Notes under the pieces: model-generated | The model's database searches: none | What the model was told of the DNA's origin: nothing | Seen by the model: the letters and a program-made list of their open reading frames with translations, nothing else | Program-made: the position numbers and the translations under genes | Shown here: positions 1 through 8,764 of the stretch, piece after piece | How the letters are laid out: every line of letters begins with the position of its first letter | Position numbering within the stretch: the first letter of the stretch is position 1 | From: Agathobaculum desmolans ATCC 43058 | Lineage (GTDB): Bacteria > Bacillota > Clostridia > Oscillospirales > Butyricicoccaceae | Direction: 5' to 3' | DNA length: 52,446 nucleotides | Assembly: GCF_000701665.1 (NCBI RefSeq) | Contig: NZ_JNJN01000015.1 | Span: 1 to 52,446 of the forward strand

Positions 1-2
1 GC

Positions 3-272
3 CGCTGCATTGATAACGGTCCAACCGAGGGATTCTGGGGAATCATTAAATCCGAAATGTACTATCTGCAAACGTTCAAGGACGAGAAATCCCTTCGCTC
101 GGCCATTGAGAAATACATCCATTTCTACAACTACGAGCGTTTCCAGGAGCGCTTTGAAACCCGCACTCCGATGGAAGTCCGCACGGAGGCATTAAACTCC
201 GATACCCCTGCACTATATCCCATTCCCGAAAATAAGCGTATCCAAAAATACAAAGAAAAGTTCGCTGCATAA
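3..272 (+). CDS. IS3-family transposase OrfB, C-terminal fragment
   Basis: This is the last 89 codons of an integrase-core (rve, DDE) transposase; the start lies outside the window. The reading frame before the first ATG already gives DNGPTEGFWGIIKSEMYY, the IS3/IS150-type motif around the last catalytic acidic residue. It is followed by the usual tail with YNYERFQ and a segment close to TPMEVR. The protein cuts and joins IS ends. Codon use looks less GC-rich than in the neighbouring chromosomal genes. The ORF is intact to its TAA stop, so the copy may be functional if the missing part is. Confidence 0.9.
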   Translation, partial: RCIDNGPTEGFWGIIKSEMYYLQTFKDEKSLRSAIEKYIHFYNYERFQERFETRTPMEVRTEALNSDTPALYPIPENKRIQKYKEKFAA

Positions 273-276
273 ACAA

Positions 277-308
277 GCTCACCGTTCCCGAAAAAGGAAA
301 CGGCGAGC
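277..308 (+). terminator. hairpin after IS3 orfB
   Basis: GCTCACCGTT pairs with AACGGCGAGC with one mismatch, five bases after the transposase stop. An AT-rich stretch follows but no clean T run. It probably ends IS transcription. Confidence 0.45.
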
Positions 309-338
309 ATAACCGCACTATATTTTATTTATTTCTCC

Positions 339-363
339 GGTCTACCTTGACTGGGGCGGATCA
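339..363 (-). repeat. IS3 right terminal inverted repeat (IRR)
   Basis: The outer end reads TGATCC when read inward, fitting the TG...CA rule for IS3-family ends. Together with an internal GTAGACC block it matches the left end at 52214-52235, with an offset caused by a few extra bases. Confidence 0.75.
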
Positions 364-385
364 TTGTGCCTGACTTTTTATATAT
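364..385. repeat. half of a terminator-like hairpin cut by the IS
   Basis: The bases just outside the IS, TTGTGCCTGACTTTTT, equal the right arm and part of the loop of the hairpins at 19426-19451 and 24613-24643. The left arm is absent here and is presumably on the other side of the IS. On the minus strand this is where the terminator of the PepSY gene should be. Confidence 0.6.
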
Positions 386-410
386 TTTTGTATTGGATGC
401 TTTTTGTATA

Positions 411-1166
411 TCAGTCGTCGTAATCGACATCCCAGTCGAGCACTGTGCCGGTTTTTGCATCAATATCGCAATCATATTCGGTGCGTCCGCTGCGCAGTTC
501 GATTTCATACACGGCGCGGCCATCATCATAGTCCAACTGACAGCGGACGACAGAGGCGCCGGGCGCCTTAGCCAGCGCAATGCTTTTTGCCTTATCTGCG
601 GAAATCAGTCCATCGGTCGAAGACTGTCCCTGCGTGGGACGGTTGTCCGCACGGTCGATATCGAATTCCAATACCTTACCGGTGAGTGCGTCGATCTCAT
701 AGTCATACTCTGCGCTGCCGGAGGTAAAATCAATTTCATATACGGCGCGGCCATCATCCCACTTGAGGGTGGATTTGGTTACCGTGGCATTGGTCACATC
801 GGCGTGTGAAAAGGCGGCTTTGCGTGCGGCATCTTCGCCGATATAATTGTCCATTTGACCGGATTTGGTATCAACAATGCGGGCAATACGGTTTTGGCTG
901 TCGTACTGTACATCCAGGCCGACTGCCTCGCAGATGGCGCGGATGGGGGCGTAAGTTGTGCCATTATAGGTGAATACTTCAACGGCGGTGCCGCTGACAT
1001 CAAGGGGAATAAACTCCGCGCCGTTGATGGAGAGGCGGATGTCATCATTCACTGAGATCGTGCGTCCGTATGCACTGGCGGCGGATACGGTCAGTCCTGC
1101 AATGAGCAGCGCAGCGGCGAAACCGGTGAAAAATCCGCGGCGTCTTTCGGGGTTCTTTTTGTTCAT
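411..1166 (-). CDS. Exported PepSY-domain protein with stalk (copper amine oxidase N-like) domain
   Basis: 251 residues. A basic N-terminus and hydrophobic signal segment (about residues 12-33) end near ASAYG, so the protein is exported or anchored. Residues about 35-90 resemble the copper amine oxidase N-terminal/stalk domain (NGTTYAPIRAICEAVG), common in Clostridial surface proteins. Two PepSY-like units follow, each with DDGRAVYEI and then EYDYEID or EYDCDID. PepSY units are often inhibitory or extracellular regulatory modules. The start at 1166 is chosen over an upstream in-frame Met because AGGAGG precedes it and the signal peptide follows at once. It lies 49 bp after nth and may be co-transcribed. 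The exact role is unknown. Confidence 0.8.
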   Translation of the reverse strand: MNKKNPERRRGFFTGFAAALLIAGLTVSAASAYGRTISVNDDIRLSINGAEFIPLDVSGTAVEVFTYNGTTYAPIRAICEAVGLDVQYDSQNRIARIVDTKSGQMDNYIGEDAARKAAFSHADVTNATVTKSTLKWDDGRAVYEIDFTSGSAEYDYEIDALTGKVLEFDIDRADNRPTQGQSSTDGLISADKAKSIALAKAPGASVVRCQLDYDDGRAVYEIELRSGRTEYDCDIDAKTGTVLDWDVDYDD

Positions 1167-1215
1167 AACGAAGTTCCTCCTTTTAATAACGTTGTGTGTG
1201 TGAAACAAATGGCCG

Positions 1216-1854
1216 CTATTTGACCAATGGAAACGAAGGACAGACGGCACCGAGCGGACAGCCGGTGCATTTGGGACTGCGGGCCGTGCAGTGTTCACGG
1301 CCGAACAGCACCAACCGGTGGCAGAAATCCGAAGATTCTGCCGGCTCGATCAGCGCACGCAGGGCTTTTTCTACCTTGACCGGATCCTTTTCGTTTTTAA
1401 CAAAGCCGAGCCGGTTGGACAGACGGATACAGTGTGTATCGGCTACGATTGCGGGCTGGCCGAAAATATCACCAAGGATTAGGTTTGCGGTTTTACGCCC
1501 TACACCGGGCAGCCGCAGCAGATCTGCCATATTGTCCGGCACATTGCCGCCGAATTCGGTCAGCAGCATGATGGCGCATGCCTTCAGGTCGCGCGCTTTG
1601 GTGCGGAACAGCCCACAGGTTTTAATTACCTCGGCAATATCTTCTTCAGATGCCTGCGCAAAGCTTTCCAACGTTGGAAATTGGTGAAACAGAGTTGCAG
1701 TAACGATATTTACCCGTGCATCGGTGCACTGGGCAGATAAACGAGTGGCAAACAGCAGCTCGTAATCGTGTGTATAATGCAGCGCGCAGACAGCGTCCGG
1801 ATAAACGGTTTTAAGCAATTCGGTTACAGCATGTGCGCGTTCTTTTTTTGTCAC
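1216..1854 (-). CDS. nth: Endonuclease III (DNA glycosylase/AP lyase)
   Basis: 212 residues, the usual length. It removes oxidised pyrimidines and cuts abasic sites in base-excision repair. The helix-hairpin-helix LPGVGRKTAN carries the catalytic lysine (K121), and VADTHC supplies the catalytic aspartate (D139). Four cysteines near the C-terminus (C189, C196, C199, C205; spacing 6-2-5) bind the 4Fe-4S cluster. The start is GTG with AAGGAG upstream. The gene is divergent from glyA and followed by the PepSY gene. Confidence 0.96.
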   Translation of the reverse strand: MTKKERAHAVTELLKTVYPDAVCALHYTHDYELLFATRLSAQCTDARVNIVTATLFHQFPTLESFAQASEEDIAEVIKTCGLFRTKARDLKACAIMLLTEFGGNVPDNMADLLRLPGVGRKTANLILGDIFGQPAIVADTHCIRLSNRLGFVKNEKDPVKVEKALRALIEPAESSDFCHRLVLFGREHCTARSPKCTGCPLGAVCPSFPLVK

Positions 1855-2059
1855 GAAAACATCTCCTTGTTTGGTGTGTTTTCATTATAAGTCAGAAGCA
1901 GGTAAAATGCAAGGCTTTGATAAAAATATTGTAGTTAATCATTTTTAACATAAAAAAGGAGGGAACAGAAGTAAAATCTATCTGTTTGACAGTAGAAAAA
2001 TGGGAAAAAATGTGCTTTAATTAAAGAACAGAATATCTCACGTTGATGGAGGATGCAAT

Positions 2060-3301
2060 ATGGTTCGCGAGGCAATGGAATTTGTAAAAGCGTATGACCC
2101 TGAGTTGGGCCGTATGATGCAGGCGGAATATGACCGGCAGCAGCGCAATATCGAGCTGATCGCTTCGGAAAATATCGTCAGTGAGGCAGTTATGGCCGCA
2201 ATGGGTTCGGTGCTGACCAATAAATATGCGGAAGGTTATCCGGGCAAGCGGTATTACGGCGGCTGCGAGTGCGTCGATGAAGTGGAAAATCTGGCTATCA
2301 AACGTGTTTGTGAAGTGTTTGGTGCAAAATATGCCAATGTGCAGCCCCATTCGGGCGCACAGGCCAACATGGCGGTTTATCAGGCGTTGTGCCAGCCGGG
2401 CGATACGGTGCTCGGTATGAGTCTGGACAACGGCGGTCACCTGACGCATGGTTCGCCGGTCAACCAGTCCGGCCTGCTGTACCGCATTGTACCCTACGGC
2501 GTGGATGATAACGGTTATATTGATTATGATGCGCTGTATGACCTTGCGAAAAAGGAGCAGCCCAAGATGATCATTGCGGGCGCTTCCGCCTATCCGCGTG
2601 CGATCGATTTTGCCAAGTTTGCGGAAATCGCGCACGAGGTTGGCGCATACCTGTTTGTGGATATGGCGCATATTGCGGGTCTGGTTGCGGCCGGCCTGCA
2701 TATGAATCCGCTGCCTTATGCGGATGTCGTGACCACGACTACCCACAAAACGCTGCGCGGCCCGCGCGGCGGTGTGATCCTCTCGAACAATGAAGAGCTG
2801 GGCAAAAAGTTCAATAAGGCGATCTTCCCCGGCACGCAGGGCGGCCCGCTGGAGCATGTGATCGCGGCGAAGGCGGTTTGCTTCGGCGAAGCACTGAAGC
2901 CCGAATTCAAGGCGTATCAGCAGCAGGTTGTCACCAATGCCCATGTGTTGGCAGATGCACTGCTGGGGCAGGGCTTTGATCTGGTATCCGGCGGTACGGA
3001 TAACCACCTGATGCTGATTGATCTGCGCAAAACCGGTATTACCGGCAAGGAGCTGCAGCACCGCTTGGATGAAGTGTATATCACGGCTAACAAGAATGCG
3101 ATCCCGAACGATCCGGAAAGCCCGTTTGTCACTTCGGGTCAGCGCGTCGGTACCCCGGCGGTCACCTCGCGTGGCTTTGGTGAACCGGAAATGCTGCGTA
3201 TTGCAGAATTCATCTGGCAGACGGCGACCGATTTTGAGAATAAGGCGGAAGAGATCCGTCACAATGTTTGCGAGATCTGCTCGAAATTCCCGATTTATTG
3301 A
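2060..3301 (+). CDS. glyA: Serine hydroxymethyltransferase
   Basis: 413 residues, full length. A PLP enzyme that interconverts serine plus tetrahydrofolate with glycine plus 5,10-methylene-THF, the main one-carbon source. Visible hallmarks are [11 protein letters not shown] near the N-terminus, [15 protein letters not shown], the PLP lysine in [14 protein letters not shown], and the C-terminal [15 protein letters not shown] lies 7 bases before the ATG. A strong terminator follows at 3341, so it is probably monocistronic. Confidence 0.97.
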   Translation: MVREAMEFVKAYDPELGRMMQAEYDRQQRNIELIASENIVSEAVMAAMGSVLTNKYAEGYPGKRYYGGCECVDEVENLAIKRVCEVFGAKYANVQPHSGAQANMAVYQALCQPGDTVLGMSLDNGGHLTHGSPVNQSGLLYRIVPYGVDDNGYIDYDALYDLAKKEQPKMIIAGASAYPRAIDFAKFAEIAHEVGAYLFVDMAHIAGLVAAGLHMNPLPYADVVTTTTHKTLRGPRGGVILSNNEELGKKFNKAIFPGTQGGPLEHVIAAKAVCFGEALKPEFKAYQQQVVTNAHVLADALLGQGFDLVSGGTDNHLMLIDLRKTGITGKELQHRLDEVYITANKNAIPNDPESPFVTSGQRVGTPAVTSRGFGEPEMLRIAEFIWQTATDFENKAEEIRHNVCEICSKFPIY

Positions 3302-3340
3302 TCGGGGGCGGAAGTCACCCGGCAGAAAATAAAAAATGTC

Positions 3341-3384
3341 AATATGCCGCTTTTCGGTTCCGGAAAAGCGGCATATTATTTTTA
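3341..3384 (+). terminator. Intrinsic terminator after glyA
   Basis: A perfect 14-bp stem (AATATGCCGCTTTT with its complement at 3364-3377) is followed by ATTTTTATT. Confidence 0.85.
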
Positions 3385-3462
3385 TTCGTGGAAAAAAGAA
3401 GAAAAAATATACTTTTCTGTTTTTACTCGGTAAAGTTTTTATAGAAAATAGACAAAATAACC

Positions 3463-3490
3463 TTGCGTTCTGCTGTATGTATGATATACT
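3463..3490 (+). promoter_or_regulatory. SigA-type promoter for pgi
   Basis: TTGCGT, 16-bp spacer, TATACT with an extended TGA just before the -10. The predicted transcript starts near 3497, which leaves no room for a ribosome site before the upstream ATG at 3515 and supports the start at 3554. Confidence 0.65.
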
Positions 3491-3553
3491 ATTAGCAAAA
3501 GGGAGTACAGGCCGATGGAAGGGCTTGGAATCAGAGCAAAGGGGAATACAGCT

Positions 3554-4885
3554 ATGGCTATGGAATTGAAATTGACCGGGTTGCAGGGCTTTGTCGGCGA
3601 GGAAGAATTGACCTGCATGGCACCGCTGGTACAGGCGGCGCAGGATACGCTGCACAGCCGCTCGGGCGCGGGCAGCGACTATCTGGGCTGGGTCGATCTG
3701 CCGGAAGCTTATGACAGAGAAGAGTTTGCACGCATCAAGGCGGCGGCGAAAAGAATTCAGCAGACCTGTGATGTGCTGGTTGTGATCGGGATTGGCGGCT
3801 CCTATCTGGGAGCGCGTGCCGCGATTGAATTTGTCAACGGCCAGATGTACAACGGTATCCGCCCGGAGGGGATTCCGGAGGTTTACTTTGTCGGCAATAA
3901 CATTTCCTCTTCGTATCTGAATGATGTGATCCGCATCATCGGCAACCGCGATTTCTGTGTCAATGTGATTTCCAAGTCGGGCACGACCACGGAACCGGCG
4001 ATTGCATTCCGTATTTTCAAAAAAATGTGCGAGGAACGCTACGGACGGGACGGCGCGAAAGCGCGTATCTTTGCTACGACCGACCGGGCGCGCGGTGCGC
4101 TGAAAACGCTGGCGGATGACGAGGGCTATGAGACGTTTGTCGTGCCGGATGACGTCGGCGGCCGGTTTTCCGTGCTGACGGCGGTCGGCCTGCTGCCGAT
4201 GGCGGCGGCCGGCGTGGATATCGACGCGGCGATGGCCGGCGCGGCTGCGGCGCGCGCGGCATTTGCCGAAGGGGTCGAGCACGACTGTGCCAAGTATGCC
4301 GCCGTGCGGAACATCCTGCTGCAAAAGGGCAAGGCGATGGAGATTCTGGTCAATTATGAGCCGGCGCTTGTCATGTTGGGCGAATGGTTCAAGCAGTTGT
4401 TCGATGAATCCGAAGGCAAGGATCATAAGGGTCTGTTTGCAACATCGGCAAACTTCTCGACCGACCTGCACTCGATCGGGCAGTTTATTCAGGATGGTAC
4501 CCGGAATATGTTTGAAACGGTTGTTTGGGTGCGTGAGCCGCGTTCGGAGAGCTATATCGAAGAGATGGAAGGCGATATCGACGGCCTGAATTATCTGGCG
4601 GGCAAAAGCGTACAGTTTGTCAATTCCAAGGCGTATCAGGGTACCCTGATGGCACATATGGACGGCGGTACGCCCAATGTGATTGTGGAGATTGACCGGG
4701 CGGATGCATGGCATTTCGGCTATCTGGTGTATTTCTTTGAAAAGGCCTGCGGTATTTCGGGATATCTGCTCGGCGTGAACCCCTTCAATCAGCCGGGCGT
4801 AGAGGCATATAAGAAGAATATGTTCGCACTGCTCGGTAAGCCGGGCTATGAGGAGCGCCGCAAAGAACTGGAAGCGCGCCTGTAA
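3554..4885 (+). CDS. pgi: Glucose-6-phosphate isomerase
   Basis: 443 residues from this start. It interconverts glucose 6-phosphate and fructose 6-phosphate in glycolysis and gluconeogenesis. [29 protein letters not shown] and [15 protein letters not shown] are typical of the compact bacterial type. An in-frame ATG at 3515 exists, but GGGGAA seven bases before 3554 and the predicted transcription start favour the shorter form. A modest hairpin follows at 4906. Confidence 0.95.
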   Translation: MAMELKLTGLQGFVGEEELTCMAPLVQAAQDTLHSRSGAGSDYLGWVDLPEAYDREEFARIKAAAKRIQQTCDVLVVIGIGGSYLGARAAIEFVNGQMYNGIRPEGIPEVYFVGNNISSSYLNDVIRIIGNRDFCVNVISKSGTTTEPAIAFRIFKKMCEERYGRDGAKARIFATTDRARGALKTLADDEGYETFVVPDDVGGRFSVLTAVGLLPMAAAGVDIDAAMAGAAAARAAFAEGVEHDCAKYAAVRNILLQKGKAMEILVNYEPALVMLGEWFKQLFDESEGKDHKGLFATSANFSTDLHSIGQFIQDGTRNMFETVVWVREPRSESYIEEMEGDIDGLNYLAGKSVQFVNSKAYQGTLMAHMDGGTPNVIVEIDRADAWHFGYLVYFFEKACGISGYLLGVNPFNQPGVEAYKKNMFALLGKPGYEERRKELEARL

Positions 4886-4905
4886 TCGGACATGGACACA
4901 AATGC

Positions 4906-4938
4906 AAAGGGATGACAGCAGCCATCCCTTTCTTTGTG
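4906..4938 (+). terminator. Hairpin after pgi
   Basis: AAAGGGATG pairs with CATCCCTTT, followed by CTTTG. The T run is short, so termination may be partial and the next gene may be reached by read-through. Confidence 0.5.
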
Positions 4939-4976
4939 CCCGCAGGATGCGTGGCGGAAAGGAGGACACGAAAACA

Positions 4977-5429
4977 ATGAAATCGATTTATTTGGCAGGG
5001 TTTGATGTGTTTGCGCCCGACGCTGTGCAGCGCGGTGCAAAAATGAAACTGATGTGTGCGGAAAAAGGCTTTGCGGGGTTGTACCCGCTGGATAACGAAG
5101 CGGACGGCGCAGCAGCAATTTTTGCAGGCAACTGTGCGCTGATCGACCGCGCGGATGCGGTGATTGCCAATCTGAATTCGTTCCGCGGGGCGGAGCCGGA
5201 CAGCGGCACCTGCTTTGAGGTCGGTTATGCCCATGCCAAGGGAAAGCCGGTATACGGCTATCTGTCCGATGGGCGGACGATGCGCGAAAAATGGGGAGCG
5301 GCAGATGAAAACGGGTTTGCGGTAGAGGATTTTGGCCTGCCGGTCAATTTGATGCTCGCCTGTGCTGCACGGATCGTGCAGGGCGGCTTTGCCGAAGCGT
5401 TGGCAGCTTGTGCGGCCGAGCAGGTATGA
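4977..5429 (+). CDS. Nucleoside 2-deoxyribosyltransferase family protein
   Basis: 150 residues. The family cleaves or exchanges the N-glycosidic bond of deoxynucleosides in salvage. Support is the N-terminal IYLAGFDVF strand-loop, a central DRADAVIANLNSFRG, and SGTCFEVGYAHAKGKPVYGY, where the conserved Glu is expected to be the nucleophile. AAAGGAGG precedes the ATG, which rules out a longer in-frame start at 4848. Substrate preference cannot be read from the sequence. Confidence 0.88.
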   Translation: MKSIYLAGFDVFAPDAVQRGAKMKLMCAEKGFAGLYPLDNEADGAAAIFAGNCALIDRADAVIANLNSFRGAEPDSGTCFEVGYAHAKGKPVYGYLSDGRTMREKWGAADENGFAVEDFGLPVNLMLACAARIVQGGFAEALAACAAEQV

Positions 5430-5469
5430 ACCTGTGAGAATCAGGCACACTAAGTTCCGGTGATTTGTG

Positions 5470-5823
5470 ATGAAAAAGCAAACAGCGGGACTTTTTGTTT
5501 TGGGTGCGGCCGGCTATGCGGCGCTTGAATTGCTGTGGCGCGGCTATACCCATTGGACCATGGCGCTGACCGGGGGTGCGGTGCTGGTAAGCCTGCACCG
5601 GCTGCGCGAACGTGTGCGCGGGGAACCGCCGCTGATCCGCTGCCTGTGCGGGGCGGTGTGCATTACGGCGGCAGAATATGTGGTGGGCTGTACGGTCAAC
5701 CGGAGGTGGCATCTGCAAGTATGGGATTATTCGCGGGAAAAAGGCAATCTGCACGGGCAGATCTGCCCGAAATATGCGGCGCTGTGGGCACTGCTGTCCG
5801 CACCGGTCATGCTGCCGAAATAA
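5470..5823 (+). CDS. Small membrane protein, putative ABC transporter type IV (CmpB-like) family
   Basis: 117 residues with about three hydrophobic segments. The pattern of an AEYVVGCTVN segment, then VWDYS, then GQICPKYAALW matches the family annotated as putative ABC-transporter type IV permease (PF06541-like), whose true function is unclear. No partner ABC gene is nearby. The ribosome site is poor; a GTG one codon upstream is an equally possible start. Confidence 0.65.
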   Translation: MKKQTAGLFVLGAAGYAALELLWRGYTHWTMALTGGAVLVSLHRLRERVRGEPPLIRCLCGAVCITAAEYVVGCTVNRRWHLQVWDYSREKGNLHGQICPKYAALWALLSAPVMLPK

Positions 5824-5826
5824 TGC

Positions 5827-5855
5827 TTGCAAATGGGGTGTGCCGGGCGTATAAT
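5827..5855 (+). promoter_or_regulatory. SigA-type promoter for the coaX-like gene
   Basis: TTGCAA, 17-bp spacer, TATAAT, 36 bases before the start codon. Confidence 0.75.
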
Positions 5856-5890
5856 GGCGTTGGCATAATGCCGGAAAAGGAGATACGATA

Positions 5891-6661
5891 ATGCTGATCG
5901 CAGTGAATGCAGGAAACAGTCGGATCTTATTGGGCGGTTATGAGGAGGACGCGCAGGTTTTTGCCGCCTCCATCGCAACAGAGCCCAGAAAGGTACAGGA
6001 TGATTATGCCTGCAAGCTGCAGCAGGTGTTCGGCTTATACGGCGCGGATGCGGCGCGTATCCGCGGTGCAGTGATCGGTTCGGTTGTGCCGGGGTTGGCA
6101 GCCGAGCTGGAAGGTGCGCTGCGGCTGCTTGGTGTGACCGATGTGATCGAAGTATCCAGCGGTATCCGCACCGGGCTGAATATCCGTTCGGAGCAGCCGC
6201 GGCAGATCGGTTCGGACCGTGTGGCGGCAGCGGTAGCGGCCCGTGCAAAGGGCAGGCTGCCGTGTGTGGCGGTCAGTCTGGGAACGGCAACCACCTTTAC
6301 CGTGCTGGATGCATCCGGCGCGTTGGTCGGTTCGGCGATTACAGCCGGCGTACAGCTCGGCGTGGACGCACTGCGTGAGCAGGCGGCACAGCTCCCGGCT
6401 GTGGCGATCGATGCAGCGGACGAGGGCGTTCTGGCGCGCAATACGGCGGATGCCATGCGTGTGGGCGCTGTGTACGGCGCAGCCGCGCTGGTGGACGGTA
6501 TGATCGAACGCTATGCCGGGGCGCTGGGGCAGTATCCGTATACGGTGGTAACGGGCGCAATGGCGCCGCTCGTGATGCCGTATCTGCGTGTACCGTATGA
6601 ATACGATCCCCGGCTGGTGCTGGATGGATTGCACCTGATCTGGAAGCGGAATCGTTCCTGA
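5891..6661 (+). CDS. Type III pantothenate kinase-like (CoaX) protein with altered active-site positions
   Basis: 256 residues, the right length and fold signature for type III pantothenate kinase, which phosphorylates pantothenate at the first step of CoA synthesis. QIGSDRVAAAVAA, LGTATTF, RNTADAMRVGAVYG and the C-terminal LVLDGL are recognisable. Two of the three acidic residues usually essential are changed: the N-terminal DxGNT is NAGNS (N6), and the Asp just before GTATT is Ser (S129). Only D109 in GSDR remains. TGG near the C-terminus is TGA, and the usual PG after the ATP loop is AG. It may be a divergent kinase or a pseudoenzyme. It precedes a probable pantothenate transporter gene, which fits CoA metabolism. 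Confidence 0.75.
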   Translation: MLIAVNAGNSRILLGGYEEDAQVFAASIATEPRKVQDDYACKLQQVFGLYGADAARIRGAVIGSVVPGLAAELEGALRLLGVTDVIEVSSGIRTGLNIRSEQPRQIGSDRVAAAVAARAKGRLPCVAVSLGTATTFTVLDASGALVGSAITAGVQLGVDALREQAAQLPAVAIDAADEGVLARNTADAMRVGAVYGAAALVDGMIERYAGALGQYPYTVVTGAMAPLVMPYLRVPYEYDPRLVLDGLHLIWKRNRS

Positions 6662-6730
6662 ATCCGTCATTGGCTTAAAAATGCCCTGTACCCGACGAAG
6701 AGGGCGGGACGGGAGCGGGAGGAAAACAAA

Positions 6731-7363
6731 ATGAAGAAACAAACAAACAACATCCGGTTTATGACGCAGCTTGCGCTGCTCACGGCAATCACCCTTGTGC
6801 TGGCATATACACCGTTAGGGTATCTGCGGATCGGGCCGTTCAACGCATCCTTTTTGTCTGTGCCGGTGTGCATCGGCGCGATTGTGATGGGGCCGGGCGC
6901 GGGCGCGTTCCTTGGTATGGTATTTGGCCTGACGAGCTTTGGCAACGCGCTGACCGGCGGTTCCGCAATGGGTGTTGCATTGCTCGGTGTCAGCCCGGTG
7001 GGGTATTTTGTGCAGGCGGTTGTCGGCCGCGTGCTGATGGGTCTGTGCGTAGGCCTGATCTTCCGTGCGCTGCGGCGTGTGGATAAGCGCGGCTGGTTCA
7101 GCTATGCAGTGGGCGCGGTCAGTGCGCCGCTGCTCAACACCGTGTTTTACATGGGGCTGATGGTGCTGTTGTTCTACAACTGTGAGTATGTGCAGAGCAG
7201 AGTTGCTGAACTGGGAGTGGTCAATCCGATCATGTTCGTACTGGCGGTTGTCGGCGTGCAGGGCTTAGTCGAGGTGCTGGTTTGCGGCACTGTGGGCTGC
7301 GTGGTCAGCAAGGCAATCGATACGGCGCTCGGCAAACGTGCCGCACCGCAGACGGCAGAATAA
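6731..7363 (+). CDS. ECF transporter substrate-binding (S) component, probably for pantothenate
   Basis: 210 residues with about six membrane helices. The N-terminus (LTAITLVLAYTPLGYL, then IGPFNASFLSVPVCIGAI) is typical of ECF S components of the group that includes pantothenate (PanT). S components need the shared EcfT/EcfA module, not found here. The coaX-like gene 69 bp upstream supports pantothenate as substrate, but this is inference. GGGAGGA precedes the ATG. The gene is closed by the terminator at 7374. Confidence 0.75.
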   Translation: MKKQTNNIRFMTQLALLTAITLVLAYTPLGYLRIGPFNASFLSVPVCIGAIVMGPGAGAFLGMVFGLTSFGNALTGGSAMGVALLGVSPVGYFVQAVVGRVLMGLCVGLIFRALRRVDKRGWFSYAVGAVSAPLLNTVFYMGLMVLLFYNCEYVQSRVAELGVVNPIMFVLAVVGVQGLVEVLVCGTVGCVVSKAIDTALGKRAAPQTAE

Positions 7364-7373
7364 AAAATTGCAG

Positions 7374-7421
7374 AAAACGGCGGTTTTTTCCAAACGGATG
7401 GGGAAAACCGCTGTTTTTTTA
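7374..7421 (+). terminator. Intrinsic terminator
   Basis: AAAACGGCGGTTTT pairs with AAAACCGCTGTTTT (one weak position), followed by a T run. It ends the coaX-like/ECF unit. Confidence 0.8.
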
Positions 7422-7543
7422 TCATAGAAAACCTTGCCATGACCAGAGACTGATCGGAAAACCAGAAATCCCAAGAGAATAGCAAAGGTTCACAGGCTTG
7501 TTTTGCGCATCGGGTGGCACAGTAAAGGACGGAGGTGAAAAAA

Positions 7544-8554
7544 GTGCAGTTGAGCAAAGCAAAAAAATTTGCAATTTCTCTGTTTTTGGCGCTGGCCATG
7601 CTGGTATCCGCGTCGGCGGCGGATGTGGCATCGCTCATCCCGATCGGGCACACCGTAGGGATACAGATGCAGGCAGACGGCGTGCTGGTCGTGCATTTGC
7701 AGGACGTGGAGACAGGGAACGGTGCATCCTGTCCGGCGCGGGATGCGGGTGTATGCGAAGGCGACCTGATTTTGCGCGTGAACGATGCGGCGGTCAGCTC
7801 TAACGATGGCCTGCAAAAACAGGTCGCGCTTTCCGGCGGGCAGCCGGTGGAGCTGACGCTGGCGCGTGAGGACAGCACCCGTACCGTTACTGTGACACCG
7901 TGTGCAGATCGCGACGGCACGTATCGGATCGGCGTACTGGCACGTGACAGCATGGCCGGTATCGGTACGCTGACCTATGTCGATCCGGAAACCGGGGCAT
8001 ACGGCTCGCTGGGGCACGGCGTATGTGACAGCGAAACCGGCGTGCTGATGCCGCTGCGTGCGGGCAGCCTGCTGTATTCTGTGGTAGGCTCGGTGCAGCG
8101 AGGCAAAGCGGGCGAGCCGGGTGCCTTGCAGGGCGAGTTTTCGCCGGGGAATCCGCTGGGAACGGTGGAAGAAAATACGGAATACGGTATTTTCGGTAAA
8201 CTGACGGATTCGTCCCTGTATGCGTCGCTGGAGTCTGTTCCGGTAGCGGATGCAGAGGAGATCCGCACCGGTCCGGCAGAGATCCGCGCGAATGTGGAAG
8301 GCGATCGGGTGCAGACTTATTCTGTGCAGGTTGTAAAGGTTTATCCAAAGGACGATGTGTACGGCCGCGGTATGCTGCTGCATGTGACCGACCCGGCGCT
8401 GCTGAAGCAGACAGGCGGCATCGTGCAGGGCATGAGCGGCAGTCCGATTTTGCAAAACGGCAAGCTGATCGGCGCGGTGACCCATGTGCTGGTCAATGAT
8501 CCGTCACGCGGTTACGGCATTTCGATGGAGCGTATGCTGGAAGCAGCGGGATAA
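7544..8554 (+). CDS. spoIVB: SpoIVB signalling protease (peptidase S55)
   Basis: 336 residues. In sporulating Firmicutes SpoIVB is made in the forespore, crosses the inner forespore membrane and triggers pro-SigK processing. An N-terminal membrane segment (about residues 6-26) is followed by a PDZ-like region (CEGDLILRVNDAAV) and the serine protease part. GSLGHGVCD holds the likely catalytic His, and GIVQGMSGSPILQNGKLIG the Ser, followed by AVTHVLVNDPSRGYGI. The GTG at 7544 is preferred over the in-frame GTG at 7535, which lies in the GGAGGTG ribosome site. It lies directly before spo0A, the classical order. Confidence 0.93.
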   Translation: MQLSKAKKFAISLFLALAMLVSASAADVASLIPIGHTVGIQMQADGVLVVHLQDVETGNGASCPARDAGVCEGDLILRVNDAAVSSNDGLQKQVALSGGQPVELTLAREDSTRTVTVTPCADRDGTYRIGVLARDSMAGIGTLTYVDPETGAYGSLGHGVCDSETGVLMPLRAGSLLYSVVGSVQRGKAGEPGALQGEFSPGNPLGTVEENTEYGIFGKLTDSSLYASLESVPVADAEEIRTGPAEIRANVEGDRVQTYSVQVVKVYPKDDVYGRGMLLHVTDPALLKQTGGIVQGMSGSPILQNGKLIGAVTHVLVNDPSRGYGISMERMLEAAG

Positions 8555-8561
8555 GCTGCTA

Positions 8562-8595
8562 GGGCAGGAGCGTGGATGCTCCTGCCTCTTTTTTT
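8562..8595 (+). terminator. Intrinsic terminator after spoIVB
   Basis: GGCAGGAGC pairs with GCTCCTGCC, then TCTTTTTTT. It separates spoIVB from spo0A. Confidence 0.85.
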
Positions 8596-8707
8596 ATAAA
8601 AGAGGAGCGGCTGCGGATTTATCGGTGGGCGGAAGCTTTTTTGTTATTGGACAAATGACATGGGAAATGGTGAATTAGTTTCTGCTGATGTGGAGAAAAA
8701 TGGAGTA

Positions 8708-8725
8708 TTGTCGAAATTCGTCGAA
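8708..8725 (+). promoter_or_regulatory. Two candidate Spo0A boxes
   Basis: TTGTCGAA at 8708-8715 and TCGTCGAA at 8718-8725 match the Spo0A-box core TGTCGAA exactly or with one change. They lie upstream of the spo0A promoter, suggesting autoregulation. Confidence 0.65.
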
Positions 8726-8764
8726 AAAAGTTGAGAAAAAAACCAATCTTTTGCGGAAATGCCC

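Larger units (their letters stand above)
1..363 (+). mobile_element. IS3-family insertion sequence, right part only
   Basis: The window opens inside an IS3-family element. It contains the end of the OrfB transposase, a short non-coding tail and a terminal inverted repeat ending at 363. Read on the minus strand, the end begins TGATCCGCCCCAG and contains GGTAGACC. The IS end at 52214 begins TGATCCTCC and contains AGTAGACC, so both ends probably belong to the same IS type in the same orientation. The left part of this copy lies outside the window. Confidence 0.85.

Noticed and set aside
1855-2059. Riboswitch or strong promoter upstream of glyA
   Set aside because: TTGACA at 1985 lacks a -10 at proper spacing, and no riboswitch core was recognised.
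2021-4969. Minus-strand frame of 982 codons across glyA and pgi
   Set aside because: Crosses two unrelated sense genes and a terminator; no recognisable protein family.
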